In this document: in pieces, positions 39,586 to 52,802 of the stretch
Layout of the letters: the number at the start of each line of letters is the position of its first letter
Numbering within the stretch: position 1 is the first letter of the stretch
Assembly: GCF_008973755.1 (NCBI RefSeq)
Contig: NZ_WBOM01000009.1
Span: 1 to 64,000, forward strand
Direction of reading: 5' to 3'
Source: Nitrincola alkalilacustris
GTDB taxonomy: Bacteria; Pseudomonadota; Gammaproteobacteria; Pseudomonadales; Balneatricaceae
Length of the DNA stretch: 64,000 nucleotides
The notes under the pieces: generated by a model
The model's input: the letters and a program-made list of their open reading frames with translations, nothing else
Told to the model about the DNA's origin: nothing
Databases searched by the model: none
Made by a program: the position numbers and the translations under genes

Positions 39586-40320
39586 TCAGGCGCCCGACTC
39601 CTGCTTCACCATCTCCTGCTCAATCCACCCCATCACTTCGGCATGTATCTCATCAACCGGACGATCCTCAACCGCTACCGGTTTTCCGATCCGCACCTTG
39701 ACCACACCCGGATATTTGATAAAGGATTTCCCCGGCCAGTAACGCCCCGCATCATGCACGATAGGGACTATCGGCACCTGATTACTGACCGCCAGCATCG
39801 TGCCCCCCTTGTTGAAACGCCCCATTTTTCCGACAGGTACGCGTGTGCCCTGCGGAAAAATCAGCACCGGAACGCCATCCTTGAGCCGTTCACTGCCCTG
39901 CTGCAATAACTGCTTGAGTGCATCGCGAGGTTTTGAACGGTCCAGCGCAATAGGGTTCAACATGCCAAGTGCCCAGCCAAACAGAGGTATTTTCAACAGC
40001 TCTCGCTTGAGCACTACTGCCTGAGGACGCACCAGCAATTGCAGGTAGAGGGTCTCCCACTCACTCTGATGGTTGGCCACTGCGACAAATGCGCCCTCCT
40101 GCGGAAGGTTCTCGCGTCCGCTCACCTCCACCTTCAAGCCACAAGTCACCCGTAACCAGAAAATATAGAAGTAATTGATCGCGGTAAAAAAGACAAAGCG
40201 CTGCCTGAACGAGAGCAGAGGCCCCAGTAGCAGGCAAAAAGGAGCAAACAGAATAGTGACAGGATAGAAGCCCAGCGCAAACAGCACTGCCCTGAACTTC
40301 AGTAGAACACCCGACCTCAT
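39586..40320 (-). CDS. plsC: 1-acyl-sn-glycerol-3-phosphate acyltransferase (PlsC family)
   Basis: This 244-residue membrane-associated acyltransferase makes phosphatidic acid. An N-terminal hydrophobic stretch is followed by NHQSEWETLYLQ (near 83), a His-x4-Glu form of the usual His-x4-Asp box found in related proteobacterial enzymes. FPQGTRVPVGKMGRFNKGG (near 160-178) is the substrate-binding EGTR-like motif, here QGTR. VPIVPIVHDAGRYW follows. It overlaps the second acyltransferase by 4 bp (ATGA). Confidence 0.9.
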   Translation of the reverse strand: MRSGVLLKFRAVLFALGFYPVTILFAPFCLLLGPLLSFRQRFVFFTAINYFYIFWLRVTCGLKVEVSGRENLPQEGAFVAVANHQSEWETLYLQLLVRPQAVVLKRELLKIPLFGWALGMLNPIALDRSKPRDALKQLLQQGSERLKDGVPVLIFPQGTRVPVGKMGRFNKGGTMLAVSNQVPIVPIVHDAGRYWPGKSFIKYPGVVKVRIGKPVAVEDRPVDEIHAEVMGWIEQEMVKQESGA

Positions 40321-41438
40321 GCGCCCCCCTCTGCCAGACGCCGGTTGGCAACCGGATAGGCGTACATTTTCCTCAGGAAGTCACAGGCCTGCCCTTCAAC
40401 CTGAGACACTCTCTCTTCAAACTGTTTTGCCTCGGCCGCTGATACCTCTTCACCAGCTGCCGCCAGATTGGAGGGATGTAGATAATAACTGGTATGAATC
40501 TGTCGATCTACCTCCTTTGCCAGCGCATCAGGTGTCTCAAACTCACCTTTCAACACATCTCCGAAGGCCACATGAACATGCCCTTTCTGGCCGGTAATGC
40601 CCTTGACGATACTGTCGATATCCTCGAACTGCCCCTTCTCATAATGACCATGTTCGGCAATCGCAGCCAGCTCCCGTGCCTTGAACACATCACAGGGATC
40701 ATACTCGTAGGAGATGGAGACAGGCACAATATTCAGGCGATCCACCATCTCACAGAGGGTGCGTTTGTTCCGATGCGCCATGTAGAACATCTTCATCAGG
40801 GTTGGATCGGTGCGATCATTACCATCCTTGGAGCGGCCCTGGCGCTGCGCAATCCAGACCGAATGGCCCGTGGCGATGCTGTGATCAATATATTCCGACA
40901 ACTGCACCATCGCAGCCATCATCTCACGTGGCGCCTTGATGGATCGACGCACAATGAAACTCTTGTTCAAGCGCATCAGATCCGAAACATAAGGCTTGCG
41001 CAGAAGGTTGTCCCCTATGGCGATACGCACGGTATTCAGCTTGTACTGGTATAGCGCCCAGTTCACAAAAGCCGGGTCCATGGCAATATCCCGATGATTG
41101 GATACAAACAGGTAGGCCTCGGATGGGTCCAGCTTTTCGATACCCGAAACACTCAGCTTCGTTGTGCTTCTGGCAATCATCTTGCTCATGTAGGAGGCAA
41201 TCATCAGCTGAAAATCGCGAACAGACTCCACATCACCAACACGTGTCGCCAGTGCTATTCTGATCGCAGGGCGCAACAGACGTCTTACCCACTTTGGCAG
41301 GCGCGGAAACTGATAATGTGTGATCACATCAATCAATTCGTTATCTCGCAACATCCTGGCCAATACAGCAGCAACTTCATCATCCCGATAAGGGCGAATC
41401 GCCTGAAAGGGGTCGGCGGTCAGATTCTCTTCACTCAT
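40317..41438 (-). CDS. PlsC-like glycerol(ipid) acyltransferase, second copy
   Basis: This 373-residue protein has the acyltransferase box FVSNHRDIAMDPAFVN (His-x4-Asp, near 112-127). Downstream motifs are IRIGDNLL-like (IAIGDNLLRKPYV), SVWIAQRQGRSKDG (near 194-207) and VPVSISYEYDP. It has no clear membrane helix. It differs from PlsC in length and motifs and may be a glycerol-3-phosphate or other acyltransferase. It is translated just before plsC with a 4-bp overlap, suggesting consecutive acylation steps by the pair. Confidence 0.78.
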   Translation of the reverse strand: MSEENLTADPFQAIRPYRDDEVAAVLARMLRDNELIDVITHYQFPRLPKWVRRLLRPAIRIALATRVGDVESVRDFQLMIASYMSKMIARSTTKLSVSGIEKLDPSEAYLFVSNHRDIAMDPAFVNWALYQYKLNTVRIAIGDNLLRKPYVSDLMRLNKSFIVRRSIKAPREMMAAMVQLSEYIDHSIATGHSVWIAQRQGRSKDGNDRTDPTLMKMFYMAHRNKRTLCEMVDRLNIVPVSISYEYDPCDVFKARELAAIAEHGHYEKGQFEDIDSIVKGITGQKGHVHVAFGDVLKGEFETPDALAKEVDRQIHTSYYLHPSNLAAAGEEVSAAEAKQFEERVSQVEGQACDFLRKMYAYPVANRRLAEGGA

Positions 41439-41645
41439 GCTTTTTCTTGTTAGCCTCGGAGCACAAAAGCCGGTATTTTATCCTTTTCCGGGGTTAAATG
41501 CAGTTAAAGTATCAGCCGAGCACCTTCTTATCCCGTTTTCTTCAGCCCTGCTCAGCTCTGACACGCCTGTCTGGACAACAGAGCTTGCCAGACAATGCAG
41601 ATCGGCGCTATCGTCAGTCAGCCGACAGCTGATTGAGGAGATAAC

Positions 41646-42713
41646 ATGCCAGTTCACATGCAATCCATTTCACAACGAATAGACTGGTTGATGGAACTCA
41701 GCCAACGCCATTCAGAACAGTTCTCCAGCCCTGAAGCGATGCTTGCCAGAGAGCGCTATCTGGCCAGACATCCCACTCATGTGATCGTACTCAAATGCAT
41801 GGATGGTCGGATCCACATACCCTATGCCACACGCACGCCACTGGGCATCATCGCCCCCTTCAGAAATCTTGGCGGGATCTTCAACCTCGGCTGGCCCTAT
41901 CTTGGTGAAATGCTGGCCGACAGTGTCCATGCTGCAGTCAGCCAGGGGCGCAGAGTCCTGCTGCTGATCACCTACCACTACTCTCGCGGTGCTCCGTCCA
42001 GAGGCTGTGCCGGATTCAACTGCAACAAACAGGCAGCCATAGATCATGCCTATGAGATCAAAGCCCAGGTAGAGGCGATTTTTGGACAGGAGCACCAGAC
42101 CGTCTACCCGGTGGTCTGTGGCTTTGAAACCGATCTGGATGCGCTGGTGGTACATGGCAATGACGAACAGCTACTGGATATTGCCGATATTACACATGAG
42201 CAGTGTGATGCGCTTGACGGACATGTTGCGAACCTGTTTCCCGATATGCCGGGACAGGTGCGTCAGGATCTGCTGCCACTGCTGCGCGGCAACCATGCAC
42301 ACGTCAGCTCCCTGAAAGGGGTGGCCAGAGCACTCGATATCGAGCATCGGGAGTGGGTGATCTGTGTCGGCAGAGGCTTTGACTTCCTGCATGTCCCGAA
42401 TATAGCTCTGATTGTCGGACCCTACAGCCCCAATCTGGCAGAGCCGATCGGAACGGCCGCCCAGATCATTCGCAACAATATGGCACAGGGCAGATTACCG
42501 GATGATGGCTTCCTGTTGCTGGCATCCACCCCCTATCATGAGCCGGGGGTCGACAAGGCGCGTGCAACACTCAAGTCCAGATTCCTGTCTGATTTTGCCG
42601 CCCAGACGATCATTCAGCAGTTCCCTGATCTGGCTGACAAAATGATCAGACGCACCGCGATTCTGAACTGGCAGACACGCGGACTTGAGCTGCTGGATCA
42701 GCAGGTTAACTGA
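41646..42713 (+). CDS. Uncharacterised protein with carbonic-anhydrase-like Cys/His metal motif
   Basis: I cannot name this 355-residue soluble protein with certainty. VIVLKCMDGRIHIPYATRTP (residues about 45-64) contains C-x-D-x-R, and LLITYHYSRGAPSRGCAGF (near 105-123) contains His followed by Cys. This recalls the Cys-Asp-Arg and His/Cys zinc ligands of beta- or carboxysomal-type carbonic anhydrases. No shell genes are near. There is no signal peptide. GAGGAG lies five bases before the ATG. It converges with the RmlD-like gene, with a 2-bp gap. Function remains open. Confidence 0.75.
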   Translation: MPVHMQSISQRIDWLMELSQRHSEQFSSPEAMLARERYLARHPTHVIVLKCMDGRIHIPYATRTPLGIIAPFRNLGGIFNLGWPYLGEMLADSVHAAVSQGRRVLLLITYHYSRGAPSRGCAGFNCNKQAAIDHAYEIKAQVEAIFGQEHQTVYPVVCGFETDLDALVVHGNDEQLLDIADITHEQCDALDGHVANLFPDMPGQVRQDLLPLLRGNHAHVSSLKGVARALDIEHREWVICVGRGFDFLHVPNIALIVGPYSPNLAEPIGTAAQIIRNNMAQGRLPDDGFLLLASTPYHEPGVDKARATLKSRFLSDFAAQTIIQQFPDLADKMIRRTAILNWQTRGLELLDQQVN

Positions 42714-42715
42714 CT

Positions 42716-43627
42716 TCAGAGCACCTCGACCCGGGACTCATAGTAGTGCCGGATCAGGCGTTGCAGCTCACTGCGCCAGGGGCGTTGTCGGACACCGAAA
42801 GTATTGAGAATCTTCTTGCACTTGAGCACACAGGAAGCTGGTCGCTGTGCATCGCTGGGGTATTCATCAGAGGATACCGGCACCAGATCTATCACTGCCA
42901 GCTCCTCGTATTGCCGTGCAGCTGCAATAATCGTCTCGCTGAAGCCATAGCGAGTGGTAACTTCAGCACCACAGTAGTGATAAGTACCCCAGCCTTCGGC
43001 ACCATTGCTGAGCTGTTTGAGGATTGCGATAGCAACACGCGCCAGATCACTTGCTGGCGTCGGACAGCCGCGGCGATCGTTGTAGGCATGAATTACCTCC
43101 TGCCGCCGCGCCTGATCAAGCAGTCGCAACATGTAATTGTCGCCGCTCTCACTGAACAGCCAACTGGTGCGCAGAATAATATGGCGTGGCAGCACCTGAC
43201 GTATCGCCTCCTCGCCCTGCAGTTTACTGAGCCCATAGATACCCAACGGGGCTGTCTCATAGTCTTCCGTATAGCCGCTGGCATACTGCCCATCAAACAC
43301 ATAGTCGGTGGACAGGTGCAGCATCGGAATCGACAGCTCACCGCAAGCCAGCGCCAGCAGCCTCGGCCCTTCGGCATTGATACTGAAGGCCAGATCAGGA
43401 TTATGCTCAGCCGCATCAACGCGATTAAAGCCCGCGCAGTTGATCACGTAATCGGGCAAAAACGCATCCAACTGCGCCTGAATGCTCTGTTCACTGGTCA
43501 CATCCAGCTTCCTGCGCCCGAGTGCCAGGACATTGAAATCAGGATCGGCATCCGCCAGACGAGCAATTTCACTGCCGGCCTGGCCCTCAGCGCCAGTAAT
43601 TAATAACTTTACCGGTTCTCCAAACAA
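42716..43627 (-). CDS. RmlD-like NAD(P)-dependent sugar nucleotide reductase
   Basis: This 303-residue extended short-chain dehydrogenase has the N-terminal LLITGAEGQAGSEIARL nucleotide motif, LSTDYVFDGQYASGYTE (near 104-120) and catalytic YGLSKLQGEE (Tyr-x3-Lys). These fit dTDP-4-dehydrorhamnose reductase. rmlA, B and C are not nearby, so another substrate is possible. The start is a TTG with AGGAG eight bases upstream and a stop codon just before. Three cysteine-poor C-terminal helices complete the fold. Confidence 0.82.
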   Translation of the reverse strand: MFGEPVKLLITGAEGQAGSEIARLADADPDFNVLALGRRKLDVTSEQSIQAQLDAFLPDYVINCAGFNRVDAAEHNPDLAFSINAEGPRLLALACGELSIPMLHLSTDYVFDGQYASGYTEDYETAPLGIYGLSKLQGEEAIRQVLPRHIILRTSWLFSESGDNYMLRLLDQARRQEVIHAYNDRRGCPTPASDLARVAIAILKQLSNGAEGWGTYHYCGAEVTTRYGFSETIIAAARQYEELAVIDLVPVSSDEYPSDAQRPASCVLKCKKILNTFGVRQRPWRSELQRLIRHYYESRVEVL

Positions 43628-43894
43628 TCATGCGACTCCTGATCAGGACACTATTCAAACACACTGCATAACACTTCATGCCCTAGAATACCGATATGGC
43701 AGGCAGCAGCAAAGCCTATAGCAGGGATATATACAGATCAAGCAGTACCTTTTCCTGCAGTGGATATCGACTACAATAACAGGGGTAACCGGCACGATAG
43801 CCATAAAGTGCGCGATTTCAGGAACATAAGCTGCATCGCCCCCAAGGGAACTGGATCTCGACATGTTTTTGCTCAACTGATTCGGAAACCACAC

Positions 43895-45916
43895 ATGGCC
43901 AAGGCAGATACCGGCAGAGTTGAAGAGCATGCAGACCCTGACAAGCACACCTTTTCTGCATATCTGACAGATATAACAAGCCGCGGCCTATGCCTGGCAC
44001 TGTTTCTTGCAGCGCTGCAACTCTCCGGAGCCGGTCAGCGTATTGAACATATCGAATTTGATCTGCTCACTCTGCTGACCGCGCCAGCACCACCGGATTC
44101 GGGTGTTGTTGTCGCAGGGCTGGACGACCCAAGTTTTCTGGAACTGAACCTGTCGCCACCACTGCCTCGCAGCCTCCATGCAAAACTTATTGATATGGCC
44201 GCAGAGTCCGGCGTCAGCGTGCTGGGGTTTGACCTGCTGTTTTCAGAACCACAAAACGAAGCGGATGACAGATCCCTTGGCACTGCACTGGCCAGAGCAG
44301 ACACAGCCGGCCCTGCCGTCATTCTGGCCGGCGCCGAGATACATCTGCATACGTCTCAGGTACAAGCCTACACCCAGCGCCTGCTTCCGATTTTTCCTGA
44401 TGCAACTGTCGGCATGGTGAACCATCTGGCAGATTCTGATGGAGCCGTGCGACGCATTCTGACAGATGAAAACAGCTTCTGGTACAGAATTGCAGAGGCA
44501 TCCGACCGGGATTTCAGCCCGGCACCTCCCCGCGCGCGATTGCGCTATTACGCACCTGAGATCCGCCAGCCCTATATCCATTTCACCCAAGCCCTCAACC
44601 CGCAGGAGCAGCTCCCCCCCAACGCGCTGACAAACACCCTACTGCTGATAGGCATGAACACGCCGGTTTCCGGACTGGATCAGTTTTCCACTCCCTTTGG
44701 CGACAAACAGATCTCAGGTGTTTTCCTGCACGCCACAGCACTGAACAATGCCCTTGCAGATGACTGGATTGCACTGCAGCCCTGGTGGTACAACCTGGTT
44801 CTGACACTCTTGCTGCTGGCCATCATCCTGATCTCCACCGTCAGATGGACCCCCGGGCGGGCCGCTCTGATCACTCTGGCGCTGATCCTTCTCTCCGGTA
44901 TCTTTTCTGTATGGCGTTTTGACGCCGGACAATGGTGGCTGCTCTGGCCAGCAGTACTGGGCCTGCTGTTCCTATACAACCTGGATGCCGCCAGAAACTA
45001 CTGGAAAGAGTGGCGGCGCCGCGAGCAGATACGCAGGCTGTTCTCAAGCTATGTCCCCCCAACGCTTGTCAACCGGCTGACCCGGCAGGGCAGCCTGCCG
45101 GTACTGAGCGGAGAAAGACGTGAGCTGACACTTCTGTTTTCAGACCTGGCAGGCTTTACTGCGGCCAACGAACGCATGCCCCCTGAAGACGTAGCCAGCG
45201 CTCTGAACGCCTATTTTTCAGCAATGACTGATATCATTCATCAGCATGGCGGCACTCTGGACAAGTTTATCGGTGATGCCGTGATGGCTTTCTGGAACGC
45301 CCCTCTGGACCAGCCAGAGCATGCGACCCTGGCACTGAACTGTGCCAGCGCGATGCAAAGGGAGATGGTCAGGCTCAGGCAAAACTGGCAGGGAACCCCC
45401 TTTGGCACCCTCAAGCTGCGCATAGGGATCCATACCGGCGAAGCCGCTGTAGGCAATCTGGGCTCAGTTGGCCGCTTTACCTATACAGCCGTGGGTGATG
45501 CCGTCAATACAGCGGCAAGACTCGAAGCCGCCAACAAGGCCACCGGCAGTGATATTCTGCTCTCCCGGGCAACGGCCAGCAGGCTCGATACACGCTCAAC
45601 TCCACCACTGGCCTGGCTCGACAGGCTCAGGGTAGCTGGCAAAGATGATGCCATAGATGTCTATACACCTGTGGAGCTGCCTGAAATAGCAGCCCTGTCA
45701 TTGACACTCTTGCAGCGGCTTGAGGCTGGTGATCTCGAATCCGCACTGGGCATATGCAAACGCTGGGCTATAATATTAGCCGAATCGATGCCAGTTTTGT
45801 CACCCCAGGCAGATCGGCTGAACACACGCATCGAGGCACTCAGAAAGACACACCCGAGCAACAGTAAAGTCTTACCAGATCCTGTGCCCGACTTCAGTCG
45901 CGCCGTTGGAAAATAA
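43895..45916 (+). CDS. CHASE2-domain class III adenylate cyclase
   Basis: This 673-residue inner-membrane sensor makes cAMP. One helix (about 31-47) leads into a periplasmic CHASE2 domain (about 50-290, with FDLLFSEPQNEADD). Three helices follow (about 300-368), then a cytosolic cyclase domain. Metal-binding aspartates are in LLFSDLAGFT (near 414) and KFIGDAVMAFW (near 459). The Lys of DKFIGD and Asp of YTAVGDAVNTAARLE (near 530) indicate ATP as substrate. The ATG at 43895 has GGAA seven bases upstream; an in-frame GTG at 43760 is possible. It is followed after 31 bp by the FecR-TPR gene. Confidence 0.88.
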   Translation: MAKADTGRVEEHADPDKHTFSAYLTDITSRGLCLALFLAALQLSGAGQRIEHIEFDLLTLLTAPAPPDSGVVVAGLDDPSFLELNLSPPLPRSLHAKLIDMAAESGVSVLGFDLLFSEPQNEADDRSLGTALARADTAGPAVILAGAEIHLHTSQVQAYTQRLLPIFPDATVGMVNHLADSDGAVRRILTDENSFWYRIAEASDRDFSPAPPRARLRYYAPEIRQPYIHFTQALNPQEQLPPNALTNTLLLIGMNTPVSGLDQFSTPFGDKQISGVFLHATALNNALADDWIALQPWWYNLVLTLLLLAIILISTVRWTPGRAALITLALILLSGIFSVWRFDAGQWWLLWPAVLGLLFLYNLDAARNYWKEWRRREQIRRLFSSYVPPTLVNRLTRQGSLPVLSGERRELTLLFSDLAGFTAANERMPPEDVASALNAYFSAMTDIIHQHGGTLDKFIGDAVMAFWNAPLDQPEHATLALNCASAMQREMVRLRQNWQGTPFGTLKLRIGIHTGEAAVGNLGSVGRFTYTAVGDAVNTAARLEAANKATGSDILLSRATASRLDTRSTPPLAWLDRLRVAGKDDAIDVYTPVELPEIAALSLTLLQRLEAGDLESALGICKRWAIILAESMPVLSPQADRLNTRIEALRKTHPSNSKVLPDPVPDFSRAVGK

Positions 45917-45947
45917 ACGCTGTCATGACTCTTCCTGCGGAGGTTCC

Positions 45948-48900
45948 ATGTACAACTGCACACTGCGAATGGCTTCCCGACTGGCTCTGCTTTTTTTCAT
46001 CACACATGCATCGGCTTTTGCCGCACCGACAGCCGAAATCATCAGCCTGACCGGGCAGGGAGAGACACGCTCCAGCGAGGTCACTCCCTGGTCAGCCGCA
46101 GAGATCAGACAGATTCTTGAGTCCGGGGCCGATGTCCGCACACTCAGTTTCTCCTCAGCCGCCCTCCTCCTTGCAGATCAGACCCAACTGCGCATGAATG
46201 CCAATGCGCAGATCCGTCTGCGCGAGGTCAGCACAGAAAAAACACGTCTAGAGCTGACCCTCGGACGGCTCTGGTCGCGCACCAAAAGAGCGTCAGGCGC
46301 TCTGGAGCTTGAAACACCTGCCGCACTGGCTGTCGTTCGCGGTACAGACTGGGATGCGCAGGTAGACTCAGAAGGGCGCACGACCCTGACCGTACTATCC
46401 GGTCTGATAGAGGTATCCAACCCCTTTGGACAGGTTGAAATAGGCCCCTCTGAAGAGGCCTATATCGAACCAGGACAGGCACCGATAAAGCGCCTTCTGA
46501 TCAACCCCCGTGAACGGGTGCAATGGGTCATGGCCAACCCGGTGGTTCCTGATCGTTATCAGGAGTTTACAGACGCAGCGCAATACCCGGAGCTGACCCA
46601 TATCCGCAGTCTGATCCAGTCAGGTCAGATGACTGCCGCCTCGGAGCATCTGCAGGAGATGGAGCTCAGTGGTCAGCACGCCTTTCCTGTTCAACTGATG
46701 CTGGCAGACTTTGACCTGCTCAACGGCGAGCTCGACGGTGCTGAGCAGCGCCTTGAGCGGGCCTGGCAGAGGTATCAGGAACCTCGCGCTGCTGCTCGCA
46801 GGGCTGCCGTTCTTGCTGCCCTTGACCGCATGCAGGATGCACGACTGCTACTGGACGAAGCCCTTGAACAGATGCCGGGCGCACCTGATCTGTTACTCGC
46901 AGATGCTGACTGGTGGCGCCTTGAAGGGGTGACTCGCCAAGCCCTCAGCGGTTATCAACTGGCCGTCGAGCACGCGCCGGTGGCCAATCAGGCTGCAGCC
47001 TATCATGGGCTTGGCCGTGCCGAGATGGAAAGAGGGGATCTGAAACAGGCAAGACAGGCATTGGCAGCCGCCGTAAGTCTGGAGCCGGAGAACCCCGAAT
47101 ATCGTGGTGAACAGGCGCTTGAGGCGACCCTCTCCTATCGTTTACAGGAAGCTGAAGAGCACTTTGACACAACCCTTGAACTTGCCCCTGATGACTTTGT
47201 CAGCCTGGCAGGCAGTGGATTACTCGCGCTACAACGCGGTGATGCTGAAACAGCAAGACAGCAGTTGCTGAAAGCCCTGACCATTGAGCCTCGCTTTGCA
47301 CGTGGTCAGGTATGGCTGGCAGTTGCCGAGTTTCAGCTCGGCAACCGGGCGGCCGCACTGGATTCACTGGATCGCGCCATGCTGGCCGACCCCAACGACC
47401 CGCTGCCCTGGCAACTGCGCTCCATCATCGAGCATGACATGGGGACTCCGGTGGCCGCCATCCAGTCTGCCCGTGAAGCGCTGAAGCGGCTGCCCTATCT
47501 CAAATCTCTGAACCAGCTGGCAAACGACAGTCAGGGTTCGGCCAATCTTGGCAAAGTGCTTGGAGACTTCGGGCTTGAACACTGGGCTCGAGCTTATGCC
47601 GAAGCATCCAGTCATCCGCTATGGGCTGGCAGCCACCTGTTCCAGGCCAACCACCTCGACAGTGACTTCGGTCGCAGATCCGAGCTTTTCAAAGGCTATC
47701 TCTCAGACCCCACCGTGTTCGGTGCTGGCTCAGCCACACCCACACTGTTTGCACAACCCGGACAGCACGTTGAACTGCAATCGCTTTTATGGCGCTCTGA
47801 CATTCGTGACGAAATCGCCGCCAGCGCCACCCTACGAGGTCTTTCTGCCGAGCCCCTGAGAGCAGCCTGGCTGTTGCAGGGCCAGGGGCTGCACTTTAAC
47901 CCTCGCGGCGGTACGCCGAATGATCAGTATCGCATGAATGATCGCGAGCTGATTGCTGCACTCGGACTCAAGCCTACTGAAGAGGTTGGGCTATTCCTGC
48001 TGCACAATGAAGGCCGGACACGCATTAACTTTGAAGAGCCCATAGATCTTGGCAATGACTTTCTTTTCGATCAGCCTGAGTATTACCGGCTGCGCCGAAC
48101 CGATGGCGGCTTCTCCTATCGCTGGAATGCAGACGCTCAAAGCTGGCTGAAACTGAGCGAAGCCCGTCTGGGAGTGGATACCGAAATATCCCATCCTGTT
48201 TTCGGCCCGCAGGACTACTCGCTGAAGGCCAGAGAGCAGGGGATTTATACTCGCCATATGCAGCTGATCGATGAGCATCGCATCAGTTTCGGTTTTGAAT
48301 CTGTCAGCAATGAAGCATCAACACTGTTTGGTGATGATGTTTTTGTAAGCATCTTCGATGCCGAGCAAAACTACCACATGCCCTGGGTGGCGGCCGAATG
48401 GCGCAGTGGCGACTGGAGCCTGTACACCGAAGGCTACTGGCCCAGGTTCGACTTCGGTCTGACTGACAAAGCCATTGATCCGGTCGATGGTTCTCTGATA
48501 TTCGATCCCGTCGCAATGAACGAGCGTGTCAGACCGGACTTCCTGCCACGTGTCGGACTCACCCGACGCTTCGGTGCCGGTAACGCGCTGCACCTTGGCT
48601 ATATTGAAACCCTGCAGGCGCCGGGCAGCCATACCCTTTCCCCGGTCAGTCTGGGCGGTATCCCGATCGATCACCAGTTCATGCTTCCCGGCAGCCACTC
48701 ACGCAAAGGGGCCATCCGTCTGAACCTCGAACTGACACCCACCACCTTTCTGACACTGGACGCACAGCAGCAGCGTATTGAAAACCCCCGTGATGCCACC
48801 GGCTATCTGTTTGCCAGGCGCCTCACCAATATCAGCGATACCATCACCCGCATCGGACCAAGAGAGTTTTCAGGTGGCGCAGGGATAGTGCGATACGATG

Positions 48901-49307
48901 CCAACCCCTACTTCGGCAAAGGAGAGATACAGCGTGCCGGCATCGGCGTGGATCAGATAGTGACAGATAAGCTGGCAGTGATGCTCAGCTATGCGCATAC
49001 CGACAGCAAGCATCTGGAAAACGCCTATGCTGGTAACAGGCTGCCAGGCTTTGCGCGCCACGATCTCTCAACACTGGCGACCTATCATCACGGCGGGCGC
49101 AACTACACAGCCGTGGGGGCACGCTACTTCAGTGGACACTATCTGGATGAGGCCAATCTGGCATGGCGCAAGCCCAGCTGGTCCCTGTCTATCGGTCATA
49201 GCCGGGAAACACTTGATCGCAACTGGCGGTTTGAAGCAGGTGTTGTGGGCATCGCTCAGCGAGAACAGGACCCATCGTTCTTCATGCGAGTGTTCAGGCG
49301 CTGGTAA
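45948..49307 (+). CDS. FecR-domain, TPR-repeat and probable outer-membrane beta-barrel protein
   Basis: This 1119-residue exported protein has a signal peptide (MASRLALLFFITHASAFAAP). The FecR domain (about 25-190) shows LELETPAALAVVRGTDWD and LTVLSGLIEVSNPFGQVEI. Six or more TPR units fill about 215-520 (YHGLGRAEMERGDLKQARQA is one). From about 620 on, alternating aromatic strands with short turns and a final aromatic (FFMRVFRRW) suggest an outer-membrane barrel. GCGGAGG sits four bases before the ATG. It is coupled to the CHASE2 cyclase and may pass an outer-membrane signal to it. Barrel assignment is by inspection. Confidence 0.8.
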   Translation: MYNCTLRMASRLALLFFITHASAFAAPTAEIISLTGQGETRSSEVTPWSAAEIRQILESGADVRTLSFSSAALLLADQTQLRMNANAQIRLREVSTEKTRLELTLGRLWSRTKRASGALELETPAALAVVRGTDWDAQVDSEGRTTLTVLSGLIEVSNPFGQVEIGPSEEAYIEPGQAPIKRLLINPRERVQWVMANPVVPDRYQEFTDAAQYPELTHIRSLIQSGQMTAASEHLQEMELSGQHAFPVQLMLADFDLLNGELDGAEQRLERAWQRYQEPRAAARRAAVLAALDRMQDARLLLDEALEQMPGAPDLLLADADWWRLEGVTRQALSGYQLAVEHAPVANQAAAYHGLGRAEMERGDLKQARQALAAAVSLEPENPEYRGEQALEATLSYRLQEAEEHFDTTLELAPDDFVSLAGSGLLALQRGDAETARQQLLKALTIEPRFARGQVWLAVAEFQLGNRAAALDSLDRAMLADPNDPLPWQLRSIIEHDMGTPVAAIQSAREALKRLPYLKSLNQLANDSQGSANLGKVLGDFGLEHWARAYAEASSHPLWAGSHLFQANHLDSDFGRRSELFKGYLSDPTVFGAGSATPTLFAQPGQHVELQSLLWRSDIRDEIAASATLRGLSAEPLRAAWLLQGQGLHFNPRGGTPNDQYRMNDRELIAALGLKPTEEVGLFLLHNEGRTRINFEEPIDLGNDFLFDQPEYYRLRRTDGGFSYRWNADAQSWLKLSEARLGVDTEISHPVFGPQDYSLKAREQGIYTRHMQLIDEHRISFGFESVSNEASTLFGDDVFVSIFDAEQNYHMPWVAAEWRSGDWSLYTEGYWPRFDFGLTDKAIDPVDGSLIFDPVAMNERVRPDFLPRVGLTRRFGAGNALHLGYIETLQAPGSHTLSPVSLGGIPIDHQFMLPGSHSRKGAIRLNLELTPTTFLTLDAQQQRIENPRDATGYLFARRLTNISDTITRIGPREFSGGAGIVRYDANPYFGKGEIQRAGIGVDQIVTDKLAVMLSYAHTDSKHLENAYAGNRLPGFARHDLSTLATYHHGGRNYTAVGARYFSGHYLDEANLAWRKPSWSLSIGHSRETLDRNWRFEAGVVGIAQREQDPSFFMRVFRRW

Positions 49308-49399
49308 AGCCGGATGCATTAAGCAGCATCCGTATCACCCAGTGCGTAGCAGCAATGCCATAAAGCAGATGCTGTGCATTGACTTAACGATGGAGTCGT

Positions 49400-49430
49400 G
49401 GGCAAGGGGTTTTCAGGATACCCCTTGCCC
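49400..49430 (+). terminator. Hairpin between the FecR-TPR and DUF4214 genes
   Basis: GGGCAAGGGGT-TTTCAGGAT-ACCCCTTGCCC is an 11-bp perfect stem. On the plus strand TGTTAAGTTTT follows, a modest T-run. It lies between convergent genes and nine bases from the DUF4214 stop codon, so it may protect that message's 3' end too. Confidence 0.68.
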
Positions 49431-49439
49431 TGTTAAGTT

Positions 49440-52802
<3,363 letters not shown>

